Assembly: GCA_002238765.1 (NCBI GenBank)
Contig: MPMZ01000034.1
Coordinates: forward strand, 1-33,043
DNA: 33,043 nucleotides
Origin: Nitrospira sp. bin75
GTDB taxonomy: Bacteria; Nitrospirota; Nitrospiria; Nitrospirales; UBA8639
Direction: 5' to 3'
Position numbers and translations under genes: made by a program. The notes under the pieces are model-generated. The model did no database searches and had not been told where the DNA came from. It saw nothing but the letters and a program-made list of their open reading frames with translations. Positions 1 through 7,724 of the stretch are shown here, one piece after another; the first letter of the stretch is position 1; each line of letters starts with the position of its first letter.

Positions 1-183
1 CGCGTCGTCAAAATCCTCGTCATGGAAGGCGCCGCGGTTGCCGCCGAAGATCCGGTGATCGTGATTGAAGCGATGAAAATGGAAAACCGGGTCACCGCAC
101 CGATTGAAGGGACCGTCAAGGCCATCTACGTCAACGAAGGCGATCTCGTCAATTGCGATGAAACCCTGATCCGGCTCGAATAA
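1..183 (+). CDS. Biotinyl (biotin carboxyl carrier) domain, C-terminal fragment
   Basis: The window opens inside this gene; 60 codons and a TAA stop are visible. The fragment is a biotinyl/lipoyl-type domain with the signature EAMKMEN; the lysine at bases 76-78 would be the biotinylated residue, and the segment VNEGDLV is the usual hairpin that follows. AMKM (rather than the AMKL of the AccB at 17185-17631) is typical of carriers in propionyl-/acyl-CoA, pyruvate or oxoacid carboxylases. It could therefore be either a stand-alone carrier subunit or the tail of a larger carboxylase subunit; the missing 5' part decides. The alpha/beta hydrolase starts 25 bases downstream and may be cotranscribed. 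With accB it makes two distinct biotin acceptors in one window, both potential consumers of the biotin made through BioD at 14427. Confidence 0.85.
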   Translation, partial: RVVKILVMEGAAVAAEDPVIVIEAMKMENRVTAPIEGTVKAIYVNEGDLVNCDETLIRLE

Positions 184-187
184 ACAG

Positions 188-207
188 GGACCGACGAGCG
201 CCGGTCC
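188..207 (+). other. Short inverted repeat between the biotin carrier and hydrolase
   Basis: GGACCG at 188-193 pairs perfectly with CGGTCC at 202-207 around an 8-base loop, directly against the ATG at 208. There is no T-run, so it does not look like an intrinsic terminator. It would partly occlude initiation at 208, which slightly favours a later start for the hydrolase. The function is not established. Confidence 0.35.
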
Positions 208-1137
208 ATGCACGCAGGATGGATCGTCTCCGCCGCCGCGCCAATCGCCGTTGTGACAACCGCTTCCCCTCTTTGCAATCCCTCCCGCGTTGACCTGCTC
301 CATCGACACACCGTTCATACCACCATCGTGAACGGACATCACCTGGCCTATCTGGACCACGGGAAGGGGCCGCCCGCTATTTTGATTCACGGACTGGGTG
401 GCTCCATGTGGCATTGGGAACACCAACAGGTCTCGCTCGCCCGGTCGTGCCGGATCATGACGCCTGATTTGTTGGGTTCGGGACTATCCGAGAAACCTGA
501 AGGTATCTACTCTCCGGCCTTTCTCCTCGATACCTTCCATACGTTCATGGATCATCTCCGCATTGAGAAAGCCGTCCTGATCGGCAGTTCCATGGGTGCC
601 GGCATTGCCATCGGGATGAGTCTGGAGCATCCGGATCGCGTCGCCAAACTCGTGCTCATCGGAGGTTTTCCGGCCAACATTCTCGACAACATGCAATCAT
701 CGAGAACCAAACGGTTTATCAAACACCGGCCGGCACTCTGGCTATCAAAACTGGGGAGCCGGATAACAGGCCGATGGTCCATCAAACTGATCCTGAAAGA
801 AATCATCCACAACCAGGCCCTGATTTCTCCGATGGTCGTGGAACGTGTTCATCGCCTTCGCTTTCAGCCGGGATTCTTCCAGGCGATGTATTCACAACTG
901 GATCAGATCCCGGTATGGGAAACGACGTTTGCTCAACGCTTAGCGGACATTCCGCACGCCACGCTGATTCTGTGGGGCGCATACGACAAAGTCTTTCCTC
1001 TGACGGTGGGGCAAACCCTGCACGCGACCATTCCCCACAGTTCGTTCCTGGTGGCGCCGAATTCCGGACATCTCCCCCAATGGGAAAACCCCGACTTCGT
1101 CAACTCTGCCCTCCTGAAATTTCTGGACGGACAGTAA
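208..1137 (+). CDS. Alpha/beta hydrolase
   Basis: 309-residue alpha/beta-hydrolase-fold enzyme, substrate unknown. The complete catalytic triad is visible: nucleophile Ser128 in the elbow GSSMG, acid Asp260 after the strand LILWGAYD, and His288 in NSGHLPQWENP. The oxyanion-hole segment HGLGG lies at 61-65. A cap region sits between about 155 and 235. The first 40 residues do not look like part of the fold. The GTG at codon 41 (base 328), right before the first strand, is a possible true start, and no good ribosome-binding site precedes either start. It belongs to the broad group that includes esterases, haloalkane dehalogenase-like and C-C bond hydrolases; BioH-like function cannot be excluded, given biotin genes elsewhere in the window, but nothing here shows it. 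The stop codon is immediately followed by a dispersed hairpin repeat. Confidence 0.88.
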   Translation: MHAGWIVSAAAPIAVVTTASPLCNPSRVDLLHRHTVHTTIVNGHHLAYLDHGKGPPAILIHGLGGSMWHWEHQQVSLARSCRIMTPDLLGSGLSEKPEGIYSPAFLLDTFHTFMDHLRIEKAVLIGSSMGAGIAIGMSLEHPDRVAKLVLIGGFPANILDNMQSSRTKRFIKHRPALWLSKLGSRITGRWSIKLILKEIIHNQALISPMVVERVHRLRFQPGFFQAMYSQLDQIPVWETTFAQRLADIPHATLILWGAYDKVFPLTVGQTLHATIPHSSFLVAPNSGHLPQWENPDFVNSALLKFLDGQ

Positions 1138-1187
1138 GTCGGGTTAGCCCTTCGACTACGCTCAGGACAGGCGTAGCGGAATCCGAC
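1138..1187. repeat. Dispersed hairpin repeat, family A (50 bp, with core)
   Basis: Arms GTCGGGTT and AATCCGAC flank a core carrying the reverse complement of CCTGAGCGTAGTCGAAGG. It starts at the first base after the hydrolase stop codon. Other copies are at 9515-9559, 21567-21641, 24098-24147 and 31191-31240; coreless copies are at 9630-9659 and 31150-31177. Confidence 0.85.
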
Positions 1188-1252
1188 AACCCACCCGTCC
1201 GTCTAACTACCCTCCACTCATCCGACCTGCCCACGTCCGAGTCTCCCATTTC

Positions 1253-1281
1253 TTGACAGCCTCTCAATCCTGCCGTATAAA
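1253..1281 (+). promoter_or_regulatory. Sigma-70-type promoter for the peroxidase-tenA pair
   Basis: TTGACA at 1253-1258, a 17-base spacer and TATAAA at 1276-1281: a perfect -35 and near-perfect -10 with ideal spacing. Predicted transcription start is near 1288, giving a leader of about 55 bases before the ATG at 1344, too short for a thiamine riboswitch. Confidence 0.75.
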
Positions 1282-1343
1282 ATTTCAAGCCGACAATTCC
1301 CCGATCCGCCGGTCAATAGAACACCTAGAGGGAGGTCCGACTC

Positions 1344-1997
1344 ATGGGGAGTTTCATACGATGCCCGCGCATTCTCGTTAGCCTCATAGCTTTCCTGACG
1401 TTCAGTGGATGTACCGCATTCGAAACCCGGGTCGATTCAGGCTTCTCTTATCAATCCTTTCCGACCGCCAAGGGTACGGCCACTGCCGGTGCAGGATCCA
1501 CCATTGCCTTTCGGGATTCCTCCCTCGCATTGGCCGGCCCTGGGATTTCCACGGGAGAAGCACTCCGGTCCGTGAAATTGGCCGATGGAGATTTATCCCT
1601 CCGAGATATTACCGAGACGAAAGGCACGGTACGCATTATCAGCATCGTCCCTTCTCTCGACACAAAAGTGTGTGAACAGCAAACGCATTACCTCAGCGAG
1701 AAGAACAACGGCCTCGATGCGAAGGTCAACCTCTATACCATCAGCGTCGATACCCCCTTTGCTCAAGACCGTTTTGCCAAAGAAGCAAAAATCGACAACG
1801 TCACGTTTTTATCCGACTACCGGGGTGGAGAGTTCGGGCGCACCCATGGACTCTTATTGGACGGCCCGCATTTACTCGCCCGTGCGGTCATGGTGGTGGA
1901 TAAGAACAATGTCCTCCGCTATCTGCAAATCACCCCAAACCTTGCGAACATGCCGGACATGGAGGCTGCCTTCGCTGCCGCACGAGCCTTACTCTAA
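1344..1997 (+). CDS. Lipid-anchored thiol peroxidase (Tpx-like peroxiredoxin)
   Basis: 217 residues. A lipoprotein signal peptide ends in a lipobox (TFSGC, Cys23), predicting an acylated, membrane-tethered protein. Residues about 65-217 align with atypical 2-Cys peroxiredoxin Tpx: VPSLDTKVC (peroxidatic Cys110), then SVDTPFAQDRF and LLARAVMVVD, all Tpx hallmarks. Tpx reduces H2O2 and alkyl hydroperoxides, usually recycled by thioredoxin. In E. coli Tpx the resolving Cys95 follows FAQSRF; here that position is Ala145, and the mature protein has no other cysteine besides the lipidated one. It must therefore work as a 1-Cys enzyme or need an external thiol. A strong Shine-Dalgarno (gagggagg, 1328-1335) sits 8 bases before the ATG. 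tenA follows after 15 bases and is probably cotranscribed from the 1253 promoter. Confidence 0.87.
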   Translation: MGSFIRCPRILVSLIAFLTFSGCTAFETRVDSGFSYQSFPTAKGTATAGAGSTIAFRDSSLALAGPGISTGEALRSVKLADGDLSLRDITETKGTVRIISIVPSLDTKVCEQQTHYLSEKNNGLDAKVNLYTISVDTPFAQDRFAKEAKIDNVTFLSDYRGGEFGRTHGLLLDGPHLLARAVMVVDKNNVLRYLQITPNLANMPDMEAAFAAARALL

Positions 1998-2012
1998 CGC
2001 GCCGGAGAAATT

Positions 2013-2681
2013 GTGAGTTTCACCAAACGCCTACAGCAGATGGCCAAGCCGATCTGGGACGCGCAATTCAAACATCCTTTCGTGGCGGCCTTGGGGAAAG
2101 GCACGTTACCCCAACGCAAGTTCCGGTACTATATCCTGCAGGATGCCCGGTATCTCGAGGAACTCGCCCGGATATTCGCCTTGGGCGCGCAAAAGGCCCA
2201 AGACCCAGATACGGCTCTTCGCTTTGCCAAACTCGTTGAAGAAACCATCGTGGTCGAACGGGGGTTGCACGAAACCTACGGCAAACAATGGAAGCTCTCG
2301 GCGACAAAGATGCGCAACACGCGCCTTGCACCGACGAACTACGCCTACTGCCGGCACATGCGAAGCACGGCCCAAACCGGCACCCTGGCCGAACTCACGG
2401 TCGTGGCCCTTCCCTGCGCGTGGATCTACTGTGCCGTAGGCCAACATCTGTTGCATAAGGGTCCGCCATCTCCCAAACACCCCTATCGGGATTGGTTGCT
2501 GTTGTACGGATCTCCGGAATTCGCCGAAGTCACCCGGTGGATGCGTGCACTGGTCGACAAAGAAGCCAAACGGGCCGGCAGGGCCGAAAAAGAGCGGATG
2601 AGCGAAGCGTTTCTGACCAGTTCACGCTATGAATGGATGTTTTGGGACATGGCCTGGCGTGAAGAACAATGGCCTGTCTGA
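2013..2681 (+). CDS. tenA: TenA-family aminopyrimidine aminohydrolase (thiaminase II)
   Basis: 222 residues, all-helical TenA/PqqC-like fold. TenA hydrolyses aminopyrimidines derived from degraded thiamine so the pyrimidine can be salvaged for thiamine synthesis. Visible landmarks match Bacillus subtilis TenA in sequence and numbering: Asp44 in LQDARYLEE, Tyr112, nucleophile Cys135 in VALPCAWIY, and a C-terminal Glu207 in SSRYEWMFWDM. The length is normal. GTG is the start, preceded by GGAG 5 bases upstream, in the short gap after the peroxidase gene. Other thiamine-related genes in this window are thiE (15139-15789) and thiI (5630-6811), all unlinked. The closely related PqqC-type proteins are an alternative, but the conserved cysteine and Tyr/Glu set favour TenA. 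Confidence 0.87.
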   Translation: MSFTKRLQQMAKPIWDAQFKHPFVAALGKGTLPQRKFRYYILQDARYLEELARIFALGAQKAQDPDTALRFAKLVEETIVVERGLHETYGKQWKLSATKMRNTRLAPTNYAYCRHMRSTAQTGTLAELTVVALPCAWIYCAVGQHLLHKGPPSPKHPYRDWLLLYGSPEFAEVTRWMRALVDKEAKRAGRAEKERMSEAFLTSSRYEWMFWDMAWREEQWPV

Positions 2682-2699
2682 CCAAGCAGGATTGTTGAA

Positions 2700-2755
2700 C
2701 CTCTACCTCCCCTCGCCCGTCCTTACAAAAAAGGGGAATAAGAGAGGGCTACTCC
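2700..2755. repeat. Dispersed repeat, family B (copy 1)
   Basis: Begins CCTCTACCTCCCCTCGCCCG, continues through CCTTACAAAAAAGGGG and ends near GAGAGGGCTACTCCC. It closely matches the left part of the element at 13555-13644. It sits between two convergent genes and supplies the TAG stop codon (2749-2751) of the minus-strand beta-helix gene. Read on the minus strand, it contains a run of six Ts and may help terminate transcription. Confidence 0.7.
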
Positions 2756-3822
2756 CGCACAGGGCCACGAGCACCCAGGTACGGAAATTCGCCGACGTTC
2801 AACAGTGGGGAATCGGTCTGCAAGCGGTAATCCCCCTGATGTGGAGCGACAAACTTGGGCGCGGCATAGACATCCGAAAAAGCCTGGGACTTGCCCGGCG
2901 GAGGCCCGTCTTGACCGGCGACCTGATAGTTCACGTCGATATTGTGAAGTCCATTCTGCGCGATGTTCACGGGATGCTTGACTGACCACGCAATGCCCAC
3001 TTTGGCTCCGTCGATAATATTGCCGGCAACCGTGCCCACGGCATCGTCCTGAAACTTCACGCCTCCCTGGTTGTTGACAAGGGTATTCTGAATCAACATG
3101 GCTTCGGCTTGATCGGCCACAAGGACGCCTTCAAACAAGCTTCGCGTAATGACGTTCCGTTCCAGATGCACGATCGACGTGCCCCCAATCGACACGCCAT
3201 GGTCATTGTCGTGAATCAGATTATCAATCAGCGTGGCTTGAGAATCCGCAAACGCGATGCCCGTGGTTTCACTGCCGCCCACCACGCAGTGCTCAATGTG
3301 CACGTTGTGAACTTGTTGACCGAAGACGAAGCCGTTGACTTTGAGATTCTTGAGCGTCACTCCTTCGCCGTTAAATATTCCGACGCCCAACCCGCCGTGC
3401 TGTTGAACGGTCAAACCCCGAATTTCCACGTTCGTGGCCCCATAGGGCCACTTTCCGATATGCAAGGTGCCGACCCGTTTCAGGCCCGCGAGAAAGACTT
3501 TTTCCGGACCTTCACCAATGACCTTCAACCCTTCTTTACTGTGGACCGTCACGTCTTCGGCATAGCGCCCCGCCTTGATGAAGACGGTATCCCCATCCTG
3601 CGCTTGATCGATTGCCTCTTGAATGGACGTAAAGTGCCCGGACCCGTCCAAGGTCACGTACCAGGTTGATCCTGAACCGGACGTGCGTTCACGAGATCCG
3701 CCTGGCTCTTGAGCGAGCAACGCGCTTGTGCCGCACAACACAAGCAAAGCGCCAATGGTCAAAATGAGACTCTCCCCCAAAATTCTCGTCATCCGGCTTG
3801 GGTCCTCGTTGTTGACTGCCAT
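2749..3822 (-). CDS. Exported right-handed beta-helix protein
   Basis: 357 residues. The N-terminus carries a signal peptide (hydrophobic LILTIGALLVLCGTSALLA, cleavage predicted near residue 38). The mature part starts with a strand-rich segment, then SIQEAIDQAQDGDTVFIKAGRY, the classic opening of periplasmic NosD/DUF1565-type parallel beta-helices. Repeated rungs of the form N-x-I-x-x-N-x-x-G-V follow through about residue 280. Such proteins bind or cleave polysaccharides, or act as surface structural proteins; no catalytic residues can be assigned here. Two starts are possible: the ATG at 3822, used here, with GGAAAG upstream, and Met11 (ATG at 3792), with GAGG upstream and directly before the signal peptide. 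The gene is convergent with tenA and its stop lies in a family B repeat. Confidence 0.82.
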   Translation of the reverse strand: MAVNNEDPSRMTRILGESLILTIGALLVLCGTSALLAQEPGGSRERTSGSGSTWYVTLDGSGHFTSIQEAIDQAQDGDTVFIKAGRYAEDVTVHSKEGLKVIGEGPEKVFLAGLKRVGTLHIGKWPYGATNVEIRGLTVQQHGGLGVGIFNGEGVTLKNLKVNGFVFGQQVHNVHIEHCVVGGSETTGIAFADSQATLIDNLIHDNDHGVSIGGTSIVHLERNVITRSLFEGVLVADQAEAMLIQNTLVNNQGGVKFQDDAVGTVAGNIIDGAKVGIAWSVKHPVNIAQNGLHNIDVNYQVAGQDGPPPGKSQAFSDVYAAPKFVAPHQGDYRLQTDSPLLNVGEFPYLGARGPVRE

Positions 3823-3875
3823 TTGTTTCTTTCCGTCTCTTCCTCGTTTTGAGTCTCTTTGTTGAAGACATACGG

Positions 3876-3905
3876 GACATACAGGAAGCGCCTTTTCCCG
3901 GTCAA
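3876..3905 (-). promoter_or_regulatory. Weak candidate promoter for the beta-helix gene
   Basis: On the minus strand, TTGACC (3900-3905) and TATGTC (3876-3881) are separated by 18 bases. The -35 is good but the -10 matches at only three of six positions, so this is tentative. Confidence 0.3.
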
Positions 3906-4021
3906 GCTCACGACCTTCTGATACAACAACTCTAGTGGGAACTCCCCTTATTCCATCAACAAATGCACAACCTCGACACCCCGTTATCCCATGCGACTTT
4001 CGGAGATCGGCAAAAATCTCC

Positions 4022-4027
4022 TATACT
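4022..4027 (+). promoter_or_regulatory. Candidate -10 box very close to the coaE start
   Basis: TATACT ends 6 bases before the coaE ATG, so transcription starting 7 bases downstream would begin at the ATG itself. The -35 region (TTCGGA at 3999-4004, 17-base spacer) is poor. An AGAAGG also lies between the box and the ATG, so a leaderless message is a possibility rather than a firm call. Confidence 0.4.
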
Positions 4028-4033
4028 AGAAGG

Positions 4034-4678
4034 ATGATATTGATAGGCCTCACAGGAGGGCTCGCTTCCGGAAAAACAACGGTGGCAGGCCTGTTTCAGG
4101 AATGCGGCGCGTTCGTCATTCAAGCCGACCAGTTGGCCCGAACCGTGGTGGCACCGGGCAAAACGGCGTGGAAAGAGATTGTCAACACCTTCGGTCCCTC
4201 CGTTCTTCAAGCCGACCGCACGTTGGATCGAGTCGCCTTGGCCAAGCTGGTCTTTCATCATCCCCGGAAACTGTCGGCCCTGAATCGCATCGTGCACCCT
4301 CGCGTGGCACGCGAACAGGTCCGGCAAACAAATGCCATCGCCAGGCGGCATCCGAATGCCGTGATCATCTATGACGCGGCACTCTTGATCGAAGCGCAGG
4401 CGCATGAACGAATGGATCGTGTGATTGTCGTGACCGCCACCCAGCCCATCCAACTTCAGCGCGCCCGGCAGCGAGACGGCCTGCCCAAAAAAGAAGCCTT
4501 GGGACGAATTCGCGGACAATTGCCCTTGCGTACCAAGCGTCGATTTGCGGATCATATCCTGGATGGGACGTTGCCGGTGACCCGGCTCCGACCGCACGTG
4601 CGACAACTGTATCAGGAATTCCTTCAAGAAGCGGCGTTGCCGCGGCGAACGCAATCAAGCAGGCCTCGTCATTCCTGA
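4034..4678 (+). CDS. coaE: Dephospho-CoA kinase
   Basis: 214 residues. It phosphorylates the 3'-OH of dephospho-CoA with ATP, the last step of coenzyme A synthesis. The N-terminus is the family's P-loop, GGLASGKT at 8-15, followed by ADQLAR with the conserved Asp-Gln pair. LNRIVHPRV and the segment YDAALLIEA (CoaE usually has DVPLLFE) are family landmarks. The reading frame stays open to 3935, but the 33 extra codons are not CoaE-like, and the conserved MILIGLTGG fixes the start near 4034. AGAAGG abuts this ATG; a TTG two codons later (4040) would have better spacing, so the exact start may differ by two residues. It heads a coaE-trxB-thiI operon, with trxB 34 bases downstream. Confidence 0.93.
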   Translation: MILIGLTGGLASGKTTVAGLFQECGAFVIQADQLARTVVAPGKTAWKEIVNTFGPSVLQADRTLDRVALAKLVFHHPRKLSALNRIVHPRVAREQVRQTNAIARRHPNAVIIYDAALLIEAQAHERMDRVIVVTATQPIQLQRARQRDGLPKKEALGRIRGQLPLRTKRRFADHILDGTLPVTRLRPHVRQLYQEFLQEAALPRRTQSSRPRHS

Positions 4679-4712
4679 CCATTTTCATTTTTTTCACAAA
4701 GGATAGATCTTC

Positions 4713-5630
4713 ATGCACAACGTTATCATTATCGGATCGGGCCCCGCCGGACTCACGGCCGCCGTGTACACGGCTCGGGCCAACCTTTCACCGCTTATGA
4801 TTGAAGGCTCGCAAGCCGGCGGGCAACTCACTTTAACGACTGACGTTGAAAATTTTCCCGGATTTCCGCAGGGCATCATGGGGCCGCAACTCATTCAGGA
4901 CATGCGTGCCCAAGCCGAACGATTCGGCACGGCTTTTCAAACGGCTGACGTGACCAAGGTCGACCTCAACCAGCGCCCTTTTGCCGTCACGATCAATGAT
5001 GAAGAAACGGTTCACGCCCGATCGCTGATTGTTTCCACCGGGGCTTCGGCAAACCTCCTGGGCCTGGACTCGGAAAGTCGACTCCTCGGCCACGGGGTTT
5101 CGACCTGTGCGACCTGTGACGGGTTTTTCTTTCGAGGCCAGCCTATCGCCGTCATCGGAGGCGGCGACAGTGCCATGGAGGAAGCCACATTCTTGACGAA
5201 ATTCGCCTCCCACGTGACCATCGTTCACCGCCGGGACAAACTGCGGGCGTCCAAGATCATGCAGGATAAAGCCCTGAAGAATGAAAAGATTTCATTCCGC
5301 TGGAATTCAGTGGTGGAAGACATGCTGGGCGACGACGTCGTCACGGGACTTCGCCTGCGGGACAGCGTGACCAATGACACGACGACGCTGGATTGCAAGG
5401 GAGTGTTCGTGGCCATCGGGCATACGCCGAATACCCGGATCTTCAGGGGACAAATCGAGATGGATGCCAACGGCTACATTCAAACGTCACATGGGACGGC
5501 GACTAACGTGCCCGGAGTCTTCGCCGCCGGGGACGTCCAGGACCCTCACTATCGACAGGCAATCACGGCCGCCGGCACCGGATGCATGGCCGCGATAGAC
5601 GCCGAACGGTTCTTGGAGGCGGAAGGGTAA
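4713..5630 (+). CDS. trxB: Thioredoxin-disulfide reductase
   Basis: 305-residue flavoenzyme that transfers electrons from NADPH to thioredoxin; cytoplasmic. Domain order is typical: FAD-binding GSGPAG at 8-13, redox-active CATC (Cys132, Cys135), NADPH-binding GGGDSAMEEA at 149-158, HRRDKLRAS at 172-180, and the C-terminal FAD motif GDVQDPHYRQAITAAGTGC. Length matches the bacterial low-molecular-weight TrxB family. An AAAGG lies 10 bases before the ATG. The stop codon overlaps the start of thiI (TAATG), indicating translational coupling. Thioredoxin reduced by this enzyme could serve the thiol peroxidase at 1344 and the sulfur chemistry of ThiI, whose disulfide must be reduced each cycle; that connection is inference. 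Confidence 0.95.
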   Translation: MHNVIIIGSGPAGLTAAVYTARANLSPLMIEGSQAGGQLTLTTDVENFPGFPQGIMGPQLIQDMRAQAERFGTAFQTADVTKVDLNQRPFAVTINDEETVHARSLIVSTGASANLLGLDSESRLLGHGVSTCATCDGFFFRGQPIAVIGGGDSAMEEATFLTKFASHVTIVHRRDKLRASKIMQDKALKNEKISFRWNSVVEDMLGDDVVTGLRLRDSVTNDTTTLDCKGVFVAIGHTPNTRIFRGQIEMDANGYIQTSHGTATNVPGVFAAGDVQDPHYRQAITAAGTGCMAAIDAERFLEAEG

Positions 5631-6811
5631 TGCCCTATGCATTGGTTCACTATCACGAACTGGCGCTCAAGGGTCGCAACCGGGGCTTTTTTGAACAACG
5701 GTTGATCCAGCACCTCCAGAATTCTCTTAAGAAAACCACCGTGACCGAAGTCAGACCGCTTTCCGGCCGTATCCGGATCAGCCTTCCAAACGAATCGGCA
5801 TGGGAAGACGTACAGGATCGTATCCGTCATACCTTCGGAGTGGCGAACTGTTCCCTGGCCCATGCCCTGCCGATCGACTACGAGACGCCCGCACTCCAGC
5901 CGCTTTGCGAAGCCATTGCCGGCGCACTTGAAAGGAAGGCGTTCGAGACTTTTCGCGTCACGACCAAACGCGCGGACAAGCGGTTTTCAAAGACCTCCAT
6001 CGAACTGAACCGGGAAATAGGCGCGTACCTCTGTGCCGCAACCGGGAAACGCGTGCGTCTGAACGGGGCTGACGTCAACGTGGTCGTCGAAGTCGTCGAT
6101 CACACCGTGTACTTCTCGCTCGTCAAATACCCGGGTCCGGGAGGACTCCCCACGGGCATCAGTCGCAACGTGCTGTGCCTCATCTCGGGCGGCATCGACT
6201 CGCCGGTCGCCGCCTACCGGATGATGAAGCGTGGCTGCAGGGTCATCTTCGTTCATTTCCACGGCCGGCCCTATCTCTCACGGGCTTCCGAAGAAAAAGT
6301 GCGCGATCTCGTTTCCCTTCTCACGCGCTACCAATTGACGGCCCGGTTATACCTTGTCCCGTTCGGGGAGATTCAACGCCAAATCGTCGTCGATTCTCCC
6401 GCCCCCGTTCGCGTCGTCCTGTACCGACGGATGATGATGAGGATTGCGGAACAACTGGCCGAAAAGGAACACTGCTGGGGGTTGGTCACCGGTGACAGTC
6501 TCGGACAAGTCGCCTCCCAAACCGCAGAAAACCTCCAAACCGTGAGCCAAGTGGCTCACCTCCCTATTCTTCGTCCATTGATCGGGATGGACAAAATTGA
6601 AATTACCGATGAAGCCCAACAAATCGGAACCTTTGAAACGTCCATCGAACCGGACCAGGATTGTTGTACGTTGTTTGTCCCACGTCATCCGAACACGCGC
6701 TGCCGGCTCGACACCATTCAACAAACTGAAGAATCGCTGTCCATCCAAGACATGGTCCGGGAAGGGCTGGAAGCCGCCGAACTCGCCGAATTTTCTTTTC
6801 ATGCCTCCTAG
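5630..6811 (+). CDS. thiI: tRNA 4-thiouridine synthase / thiamine sulfur-transfer protein ThiI
   Basis: 393 residues. ThiI adenylates U8 of tRNA and exchanges it for sulfur to make 4-thiouridine, and in some bacteria supplies sulfur for thiazole. Visible: ferredoxin-like and THUMP domains (about 1-165), then a PP-loop pyrophosphatase domain with SGGIDSP at 186-192, VTGDSLGQVASQT at 286-298 and DCCTLFVPRHP at 344-354. Cys345/346 fall where E. coli Cys344 lies. The C-terminal rhodanese domain of E. coli ThiI is absent, so persulfide must come directly from a cysteine desulfurase or another carrier. The frame is open from 5582, but the ATG at 5630, overlapping the trxB stop, opens with the family's YALVHYHELALKGRN and has GGAGG 10 bases upstream. 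A short 9-bp hairpin follows the gene. Confidence 0.94.
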   Translation: MPYALVHYHELALKGRNRGFFEQRLIQHLQNSLKKTTVTEVRPLSGRIRISLPNESAWEDVQDRIRHTFGVANCSLAHALPIDYETPALQPLCEAIAGALERKAFETFRVTTKRADKRFSKTSIELNREIGAYLCAATGKRVRLNGADVNVVVEVVDHTVYFSLVKYPGPGGLPTGISRNVLCLISGGIDSPVAAYRMMKRGCRVIFVHFHGRPYLSRASEEKVRDLVSLLTRYQLTARLYLVPFGEIQRQIVVDSPAPVRVVLYRRMMMRIAEQLAEKEHCWGLVTGDSLGQVASQTAENLQTVSQVAHLPILRPLIGMDKIEITDEAQQIGTFETSIEPDQDCCTLFVPRHPNTRCRLDTIQQTEESLSIQDMVREGLEAAELAEFSFHAS

Positions 6812-6838
6812 GCCTGCCGTCTGATCGGGACGGAGAAA

Positions 6839-6861
6839 GATTGTCGGAATAGCCGACAATC
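6839..6861. other. Perfect hairpin after thiI
   Basis: GATTGTCGG (6839-6847) and CCGACAATC (6853-6861) form a 9-bp stem with a 5-base loop. There is no T-run, so it is not a canonical intrinsic terminator. The arm ATTGTCGG also borders family A repeat copies, so this may be a minimal relative of that family. Confidence 0.55.
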
Positions 6862-6868
6862 CCGTTCG

Positions 6869-6898
6869 TTGACAAGCTTCCGGCCCGGTGGATATAGT
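6869..6898 (+). promoter_or_regulatory. Sigma-70-type promoter, probable leaderless start
   Basis: TTGACA (6869-6874), 18-base spacer, TATAGT (6893-6898). Transcription should begin around 6905, 3-5 bases before the ATG at 6909. The open frame's alternative GTG at 6888 lies inside the spacer and would not be on the transcript, which is why 6909 is chosen as the start. Confidence 0.68.
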
Positions 6899-6908
6899 CG
6901 GTTCCATC

Positions 6909-7724
6909 ATGCCGGATCACGTCACACCGTTTACCGCTGCTCAAATCGGGTATAAATCCGTTCGTTTTTCCAGTAAGGGAGTTTTCGATACCCATAAAGA
7001 CCAGATGGTCGACCCCTACGCAGCCACGAGAATCCCCAAGGAGCATCAAGTCCAGGGGATTCAATACTGGCCTCAGGAAAAGGGGAAGTTTCCTTCTGTC
7101 CTCCTGCTCCACGATAAATGGGGGTTGACGGCGGAGTGGAAAGACCTGGCCATGCGACTGGCCTGTGAGGGGTACGTCGTCATGGTCCCGAACCTGTACG
7201 GCCGGCAGGGCGGCATGATCACGGCCAATGCCGAAGTCGCCGAGGCGCTGTCCGAACGCATCGACCTTTCGACGGTCCTGCAGGACATCAATGCCTCATG
7301 CGAATTTCTGAATGCGAATCTCCCCGAAGACCCCAATTTGGAATTTACCGTGCGGAACGCACATGCCGCGGTCGGACTGGGTTTGGGCGGAACCTTGGCC
7401 ATTCTGTTTGCTCTCAAACGAAAGCGGTTGCGGGCAGCCATCTCCTTTTACGGAAAACTTCCCGACCCGCTCGACTCGATCAAGAACATGTATTGTCCTC
7501 TCCTGTACCATGCCCCTGAAACGGATGAGACCGTGACGGCCGAGGGGCTTGCACAACTGACGCAAGTGGCACAAGAAGCGGGTAAAACCGTAGAAGTTCG
7601 TCAATATCCTGGCACAAGCCACGGATTTTGCGACCAGGTACAGCCCGACCGCTACGATGAACCGGCGGCCAGACAGGCTTGGGACGACACCATCTCTTTT
7701 CTCAAAAAACAATTACCCGTGTAA
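6909..7724 (+). CDS. Dienelactone-hydrolase-fold protein lacking the nucleophile
   Basis: 271 residues, dienelactone hydrolase (DLH) family by overall pattern: PSVLLLHDKWGL, GYVVMVPNLYG, an elbow region, AAISFYGK and PGTSHGF. In DLH the nucleophile elbow reads G-Y-C-x-G-G with a catalytic cysteine. Here it reads GLGLGG (156-161) with Gly158 at the nucleophile position. The acid on the strand before the elbow is also altered (LLHDKWG instead of HE-WG), while His238 and Asp206 remain. The protein is therefore probably not a hydrolase of the known mechanism; it may bind a ligand or have become structural. No Shine-Dalgarno is visible and the promoter lies 10 bases upstream, suggesting a leaderless transcript. 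It is cytoplasmic (no signal peptide). Confidence 0.8.
   Translation: MPDHVTPFTAAQIGYKSVRFSSKGVFDTHKDQMVDPYAATRIPKEHQVQGIQYWPQEKGKFPSVLLLHDKWGLTAEWKDLAMRLACEGYVVMVPNLYGRQGGMITANAEVAEALSERIDLSTVLQDINASCEFLNANLPEDPNLEFTVRNAHAAVGLGLGGTLAILFALKRKRLRAAISFYGKLPDPLDSIKNMYCPLLYHAPETDETVTAEGLAQLTQVAQEAGKTVEVRQYPGTSHGFCDQVQPDRYDEPAARQAWDDTISFLKKQLPV

Noticed and set aside
1282-1343. Thiamine riboswitch upstream of the peroxidase-tenA pair
   Set aside because: Leader is only about 55 bases and no thi-box pattern is visible; none seen upstream of thiE or thiI either.
6839-6861. Hairpin after thiI as an intrinsic terminator
   Set aside because: A perfect stem but no T-run on either strand.
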